From NCBI RefSeq assembly GCF_903652925.1, contig NZ_CAHLAR010000001.1, positions 682,001-746,000 on the forward strand: DNA of 64,000 nucleotides, given 5' to 3'. This DNA is from Achromobacter anxifer. Its GTDB lineage: Bacteria; Pseudomonadota; Gammaproteobacteria; Burkholderiales; Burkholderiaceae_B. How positions within the stretch are numbered: position 1 is the first letter of the stretch; every line of letters begins with the position of its first letter. Position numbers and translations under genes: made by a program. The notes under the pieces were generated by a model. It saw only the letters and a list, made by a program, of their open reading frames with translations, was not told the origin of the DNA and did no database searches. Below are positions 60,094 to 64,000 of this stretch, piece after piece.

Positions 60094-61100
60094 CAGTGGA
60101 ACTCCTCGCCGAGGCGCACCTTGCCCCGGAACACGTAGTACGACCAGGCGGTGTACATGAGAATAATCGGAATGATCACCAGCGCTCCCACCAGCGCGAA
60201 GCCCTGGCTTTGCGCGGGCGCGGATGCGGTCCAGATGGACACGTCCGGCGGGATGATGGCGGGCCAGATGCTGATGCCCAGGCCGCTGTAGCCCAGGAAC
60301 AGCAGCGCCAGCGACAGCACGAAGGGGCCGGCGTTGGGCATGCCCCTGACGCGGCGAATGAGATCGAAGCCGGCTATCGCAACCAGCAGCGGCACCGGCA
60401 GGAACCAGAACATGTTGGGCAGGCTGAACCAGCGCTGCGCGATCTGCGGCTGCGCCAGCGGCGTCCAGAGGCTGAGCGCGGCGATCACGGCCAGCAGCGC
60501 CAGCGTGAGCGGCCGCGCGATGTCGCACATGTGGCGGTGCAGGCGGCCTTCGGTCTTCATGATGAGCCAGGTGCAGCCCAGCAGCGCGTAGGCCACCACC
60601 AGCCCCGCGCCGGTAAACAGCGAGAAGGGGCTGATCCAGTCCCAGGCTCCGCCCTGGTAAGCGCGGTCCACGACCGGGATGCCTTCGATGTAGGCGCCCA
60701 GCGTCACGCCCTGGAAGAACGTGGCGCACACGGAGCCGAGGACAAAGGCGCGGTCCCACAGCGGGCGGTGGTGCTCGTCCGCCTTGAAGCGGAACTCGAA
60801 CGCCACGCCGCGGAAGATCAGGCCCAGCAGCATGAACACCAGCGGCAGGTGCAGCGCGCTCAGGATCACCGAGTAGGCCAGCGGGAACGCGGCCATCAGG
60901 CCGGCGCCGCCCAGCACCAGCCAGGTTTCGTTGCCGTCCCACACGGGCGCCACGGTGTTGACCATGACGTCGCGCTCCTCGCGGTCGGAGATCAGCGGAA
61001 AGAGGATGCCGATGCCCAGATCGAAGCCATCCATGATTACGTACATCATCACGCCGAACAGGATGATGACGGCCCATACCAGTGCAAGGTCGATGCCCAT
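60093..61100 (-). CDS. cydB: Cytochrome bd-type ubiquinol oxidase subunit II
   Basis: The 335-residue protein has the CydB start MGIDLALVWAVIILFGVMMY, the VIMDGFDLGIGILFP signature, VWDGNETWLVLGGAGLMAAF and EFRFKADEHHRPLWDRAFV. About nine membrane helices. It follows cydA by 4 bases. The relatively short CydA loop suggests the cyanide-insensitive (CioAB) type. Confidence 0.95.
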   Translation of the reverse strand: MGIDLALVWAVIILFGVMMYVIMDGFDLGIGILFPLISDREERDVMVNTVAPVWDGNETWLVLGGAGLMAAFPLAYSVILSALHLPLVFMLLGLIFRGVAFEFRFKADEHHRPLWDRAFVLGSVCATFFQGVTLGAYIEGIPVVDRAYQGGAWDWISPFSLFTGAGLVVAYALLGCTWLIMKTEGRLHRHMCDIARPLTLALLAVIAALSLWTPLAQPQIAQRWFSLPNMFWFLPVPLLVAIAGFDLIRRVRGMPNAGPFVLSLALLFLGYSGLGISIWPAIIPPDVSIWTASAPAQSQGFALVGALVIIPIILMYTAWSYYVFRGKVRLGEEFH

Positions 61101-61104
61101 GGCC

Positions 61105-62541
61105 TCAGACTCCTGAATGCTTGCGTTGCGCGGGCTCGATGCCCGCCAGGGTGGAGGCGGCCGACAGCGGCCGCGACGGCTGGCGCGGTTCGCCCGGACC
61201 GCCCGACAGCGGCGCATGGCCGGAGGCGGGGCTGGGGCCCATGCGGATCAGGCGCAGCATGTACGAGACGCCCGCGCCGAACACCAGCAGGTACACCACC
61301 ACGAACAGCGCCAGCGTCAGCGTCAGTTCACCCAGACCGTGCGGGGTGGCCGCGTCGGCGGTGCGCATCACTCCGTACACCACCCAGGGCTGGCGGCCGA
61401 TCTCGGTCACGTACCAGCCGGCCAGGATGGCGATCAGCCCGGACGGCCCCATCCACAGCGCGAAGCGGTGCAGCCAGCGCGATTCGTACAGCCGGCCGCG
61501 CCAGCGCGACCAGGCCGCCCAGATGGCCAGGGCGATCATCAGCATGCCCAGGCCCGCCATCACGCGGAACGACCAGAACACGGCCGTGGCGTTGGGCCGG
61601 TCTTCGGGCGGATAGGACTTCAGGCCGGGGAACTGGCCGTCCCAGCTGTGCGTGAGGATCAGGCTGCCCAGGCGCGGAATGTTCAGCGCGTAGCGCGTTT
61701 CCTCGCGCTCCATGTCGGGAATGCCGAACAGCGTCAGCGGCACGCCGGCGCCGGGTTCGTTTTCCCAATGGCCTTCGATGGCCGCGATCTTGGCGGGCTG
61801 GTGCTTCAGCGTGTTCAGGCCGTGGAAGTCGCCCACCACGGCTTGCAGCGGGGCCACCAGCAACAGCATGCTCATCGCCATCGCGAACATCTTCTTCACG
61901 GCCGGACTGCGGTCGCCGCGCAGCATGTGCCAGGCGCCGGAGGCGCCTACCATCAGCGCGGTCGCCAGGAAGGCGGCGATGCCCATGTGCGCCAGGCGGT
62001 AGGGGAAGGACGGATTGAAGATGACGGCCAGCCAGTCGGTGGGCACCACCCGGCCGTCCAGGATTTCGTAGCCCGCGGGCGTCTGCATCCAGCTGTTGGA
62101 CGCCAGGATCCAGGTGGCCGACACCAGCGTGCCCAGCGCCACCATCACGGTCGAGAAAAAGTGCAGGCCCGGCCCCACGCGCGACCAGCCGAACAGCATC
62201 ACGCCCAGGAAGCCGGCTTCAAGGAAGAAGGCGGTCAGCACTTCGTAGGCCAGCAGGGGCCCGGTCACGCTGCCGGCGAAATCGGAGAAGAAGCTCCAGT
62301 TGGTGCCGAACTGGTACGCCATCACCAGGCCGGACACCACGCCCATGCCGAAGTTGACGGCGAAGATCTTGGTCCAGAAATGGTAGAGGTCGCGGTAGAC
62401 GGTGTTGCGCGTGCGCAGCCACAGGCCTTCGAGCACGGCGAGATAGCTGGCCAGGCCGATGGTGATGGCGGGAAAGATGATGTGAAAGGAGATGGTGAAG
62501 CCGAACTGTATTCGGGCAAGCAATAGCGCGTCGCTATCCAT
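61105..62541 (-). CDS. cydA: Cytochrome bd-type ubiquinol oxidase subunit I, CioA-like
   Basis: The 478-residue protein has LLLARIQFGFTISFHIIFPA with the heme ligand His20, GVVSGLVMAYQFGTNWSFFS, GWxxTExGRQPW (GWYVTEIGRQPWVVYGVMRT) and quinol-site residues in HQPAKIAAIEGHWENEPGAG. The Q-loop is short, as in the cyanide-insensitive CioA subgroup. The oxidase reduces O2 with quinol and works at low oxygen or under cyanide or NO. AGGAATACCGCC precedes the ATG. Confidence 0.95.
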   Translation of the reverse strand: MDSDALLLARIQFGFTISFHIIFPAITIGLASYLAVLEGLWLRTRNTVYRDLYHFWTKIFAVNFGMGVVSGLVMAYQFGTNWSFFSDFAGSVTGPLLAYEVLTAFFLEAGFLGVMLFGWSRVGPGLHFFSTVMVALGTLVSATWILASNSWMQTPAGYEILDGRVVPTDWLAVIFNPSFPYRLAHMGIAAFLATALMVGASGAWHMLRGDRSPAVKKMFAMAMSMLLLVAPLQAVVGDFHGLNTLKHQPAKIAAIEGHWENEPGAGVPLTLFGIPDMEREETRYALNIPRLGSLILTHSWDGQFPGLKSYPPEDRPNATAVFWSFRVMAGLGMLMIALAIWAAWSRWRGRLYESRWLHRFALWMGPSGLIAILAGWYVTEIGRQPWVVYGVMRTADAATPHGLGELTLTLALFVVVYLLVFGAGVSYMLRLIRMGPSPASGHAPLSGGPGEPRQPSRPLSAASTLAGIEPAQRKHSGV

Positions 62542-62845
62542 GGCGGTATTCCTGACTTCGTCGCCAGCGCGCTGCAACCATCACAAGACGGCCTGCGCTG
62601 ACGGGTGTTTGAGCTACACCACGAAGTTAGAGCCGCGGGCGTTATCAGTACAGATTCAGAAAAGAATGAAAAAAGCGGATCAGTTTGGCCAGACTGATCC
62701 GCCTATGCACGGTTTTCATAGGGAAAGCCGCTGTGCTGAAGCCGGCTCTTTCGCTTTCAAGTTACAAAAAAAGCAGCACAGAGAGAGCGGGTGCGTCCCC
62801 TGATCCGCCAGGCCGGAACGCGCCCGCCAGGGCGGCGCGGGATGT
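62542..62845. other. Intergenic region between cydA and the alpha/beta hydrolase gene
   Basis: These 304 bases hold the cydAB promoter (both neighbours read leftward) and the hydrolase terminator listed at 62669-62702. No FNR-type box (TTGAT-N4-ATCAA) was found by eye. A short rightward open frame (from 62492) has no ribosome site or homology. Confidence 0.5.
62669..62702 (-). terminator. Rho-independent terminator of the hydrolase gene
   Basis: A perfect 10-base inverted repeat (GCGGATCAGT / ACTGATCCGC, 8-base loop) is followed on the leftward strand by six T. It lies about 143 bases after the hydrolase stop and before the cydA promoter. Confidence 0.8.
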
Positions 62846-63541
62846 TCACGACGCGCAGGAACGCGCGGCCTCGTCGATCAATCCGGCGACCTCGCCGGCG
62901 CGGGACGCGAGCGACGCGTGGCTGGCATCCAGGGTGATGGTCTTGCGCGTGTTCATGCGCGCGGCCATCCGTGTCTGGTTCTCGGGGGCGATCATGTGAT
63001 CCTGGCTGGAGATCTGATACCAGGACGGTTTGCTGCGCCATGCGGGGACGGATACCGTCTGGCCAAAGGTGCTGGCCAGCGGCGCTTTCTGCGTGACGGC
63101 CATGACCAGGCCTTCGTCGGCGGACAGGTCCTGGCAGAAGCTCTCGTGGAACTTGTCCGGACGCAGCCACAGGTAGCCGTCGCTATCGGGCGCCAGATTG
63201 GGAGCGGCCGCCGGCAGGTGTTCCTGCGTGATGCCGCCGGGGCTTTCGCCCGCGTCCGGCGCGAAGGCGGCGATGTACACCAGGCCGGCCACATTGGGCT
63301 GATTGCCGGCTTCGCTGATGACGGCGCCGCCATACGAATGGCCCACCAGCAGCACAGGCCCCTTTTGTTGCGCGATCATCTTGCGCGTGCGTTCGGCGTC
63401 GTCGGCCAGGGACGTTAACGGCATCTCCACGGCGTGCAGGTCTTGATAGCCCTTGCGGGCCAGTTCAAGAATGACCCGGGTCCAGTGGGCGGCGCCGCCC
63501 CAGAAACCGTGGACAAGAATGATGCTGGGTTTGCTGCTCAT
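62846..63541 (-). CDS. Alpha/beta hydrolase
   Basis: The 231-residue protein has the alpha/beta hydrolase fold: IILVHGFWGGAAHWTRVILE at the N-terminus, the nucleophile elbow GHSYGGAV (Ser near residue 69) and a C-terminal LDASHASLASRAGEVAGLID with the catalytic His. It resembles the esterase family that includes plant hydroxynitrile lyases and methylesterases. The substrate is unknown. The ATG at 63541 follows GGAAGGAG. Confidence 0.85.
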   Translation of the reverse strand: MSSKPSIILVHGFWGGAAHWTRVILELARKGYQDLHAVEMPLTSLADDAERTRKMIAQQKGPVLLVGHSYGGAVISEAGNQPNVAGLVYIAAFAPDAGESPGGITQEHLPAAAPNLAPDSDGYLWLRPDKFHESFCQDLSADEGLVMAVTQKAPLASTFGQTVSVPAWRSKPSWYQISSQDHMIAPENQTRMAARMNTRKTITLDASHASLASRAGEVAGLIDEAARSCAS

Positions 63542-63632
63542 GGTGCGGCTCCTTCCAGGGATGGAGCAACGATCATGCACTTGGCGAGCCGGCGCCGCCA
63601 TCTTTTTTTGGACGCCGGCTTGCCTGGACGTG

Positions 63633-64000
63633 TTACAGCGGCCGGGGCGCCGGCGCCGGCGCGGCACGGCGCTGGGCGCGCTGGCTCAGCCACACGCTGG
63701 CGACCACGATCACCATGCCGGCGATCTGCGCGGCGCTCAGTTGCTGGCCCAGGATGCCCCAACCCAGCAGTACGGCGGTGATGGGACTGAGAAAGCCTAG
63801 CGAGGACACCACGGCAGGTTCCAGCCGCGCCACGCCGCGGAACCAGAGCACATAGGTCAGCGCCGCGCCGATAAGGCCCAGATAGGCGATACCGGCCATG
63901 TTCAGTACGGAGAGCGGCGGCAGGGCGGGTTCGGCCGCGAGCGCCAGCGGCACCAGCAGGATGCCGCCCGCCGTCAGCTGCCACGAGGTGAAGGTGAGCG
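63633..64000 (-). CDS. EamA-family (DMT) transporter, C-terminal part
   Basis: The visible 120 or so residues are the C-terminal third of a DMT transporter. They contain TFTSWQLTAGGILLVPLALA, AYLGLIGAALTYVLWFRGVA and SSLGFLSPITAVLLGWGILG, then AAQIAGMVIVVASVWLSQ, with three or four membrane helices. The gene runs off the right edge. Likely exporter of amino acids or other metabolites; substrate not determinable. Confidence 0.85.
   Translation of the reverse strand, partial: LTFTSWQLTAGGILLVPLALAAEPALPPLSVLNMAGIAYLGLIGAALTYVLWFRGVARLEPAVVSSLGFLSPITAVLLGWGILGQQLSAAQIAGMVIVVASVWLSQRAQRRAAPAPAPRPL

Noticed and set aside
62492-62803. Rightward 103-codon open frame over the cydA start and intergenic region
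   Set aside because: It overlaps the cydA N-terminus and the terminator, has no ribosome site and no homology.
1-64000. tRNA, rRNA, CRISPR arrays, insertion sequences, integrase or attachment sites
   Set aside because: None seen on reading both strands; the gene exchange in the T6SS locus leaves no recognisable mobile element.

Overview
This is a GC-rich chromosomal segment, very probably from a beta-proteobacterium of the Alcaligenaceae (Achromobacter/Bordetella type). The evidence is the codon usage, a Bug-family solute-binding protein, tcuAB genes, a cyanide-insensitive bd oxidase, and the arrangement of the type VI secretion (T6SS) genes. Genus is an inference; there is no rRNA or other marker in the window.

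Positions 1-49,930 are essentially one T6SS locus. It holds all thirteen core components: tssA, tssB, tssC, tssE, tssF, tssG, tssH/clpV, tssJ, tssK, tssL, tssM, hcp, and three vgrG genes. It also holds a PAAR tip protein and the accessory genes tagF, an OmpA-like protein and a TagX-like peptidoglycan peptidase. The left flank carries a truncated DUF2235 (Tle1-type) lipase, an MTA/SAH nucleosidase, small lipoprotein, TPR and membrane proteins, and a PDG-repeat protein encoded just before PAAR. tssA reads rightward. A leftward operon (TagX-like, thiolase-like membrane protein, tssM, tagF, ompA-like) faces it. On the right, tssJ-tssK-tssL read leftward and a TPR lipoprotein-tssBC-hcp-tssEFG-clpV series reads rightward from a shared divergent region at about 32 kb.

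The accessory content lies in three effector modules. Module 1 (13.9-23.4 kb, rightward) is a vgrG with a C-terminal extension, a phospholipase D (Tle5) effector, and an array of seven tiny three-helix membrane proteins in three families, with at least one gene relic; these are probable immunity proteins. Module 2 (23.4-29.1 kb, leftward, transcribed after tssL) is a very large VgrG that carries an Ala/Gly/Ser-rich linker, four tandem 18-residue repeats and a C-terminal HExxH metallopeptidase-like domain. It overlaps the gene of a secreted protein that is the likely immunity protein. Module 3 (41.7-49.9 kb, rightward) is a vgrG, a DUF4123 chaperone, a VasX-like MIX effector and two DUF6708-like membrane immunity candidates. 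Modules 1 and 2 meet tail to tail and separate tssM from tssJKL.

Positions 50-64 kb are ordinary metabolic and respiratory genes: a glutathione S-transferase; a triheme cytochrome c with a TsdA-like diheme cytochrome; a LysR regulator with tcuA-tcuB and a Bug solute-binding protein (tricarballylate-type catabolism); a WG-repeat secreted protein; a MocR regulator; a cioAB-type bd oxidase with its DUF2474 small subunit; an alpha/beta hydrolase; and the end of an EamA transporter. No tRNA, rRNA, CRISPR array, insertion sequence or integrase was seen.
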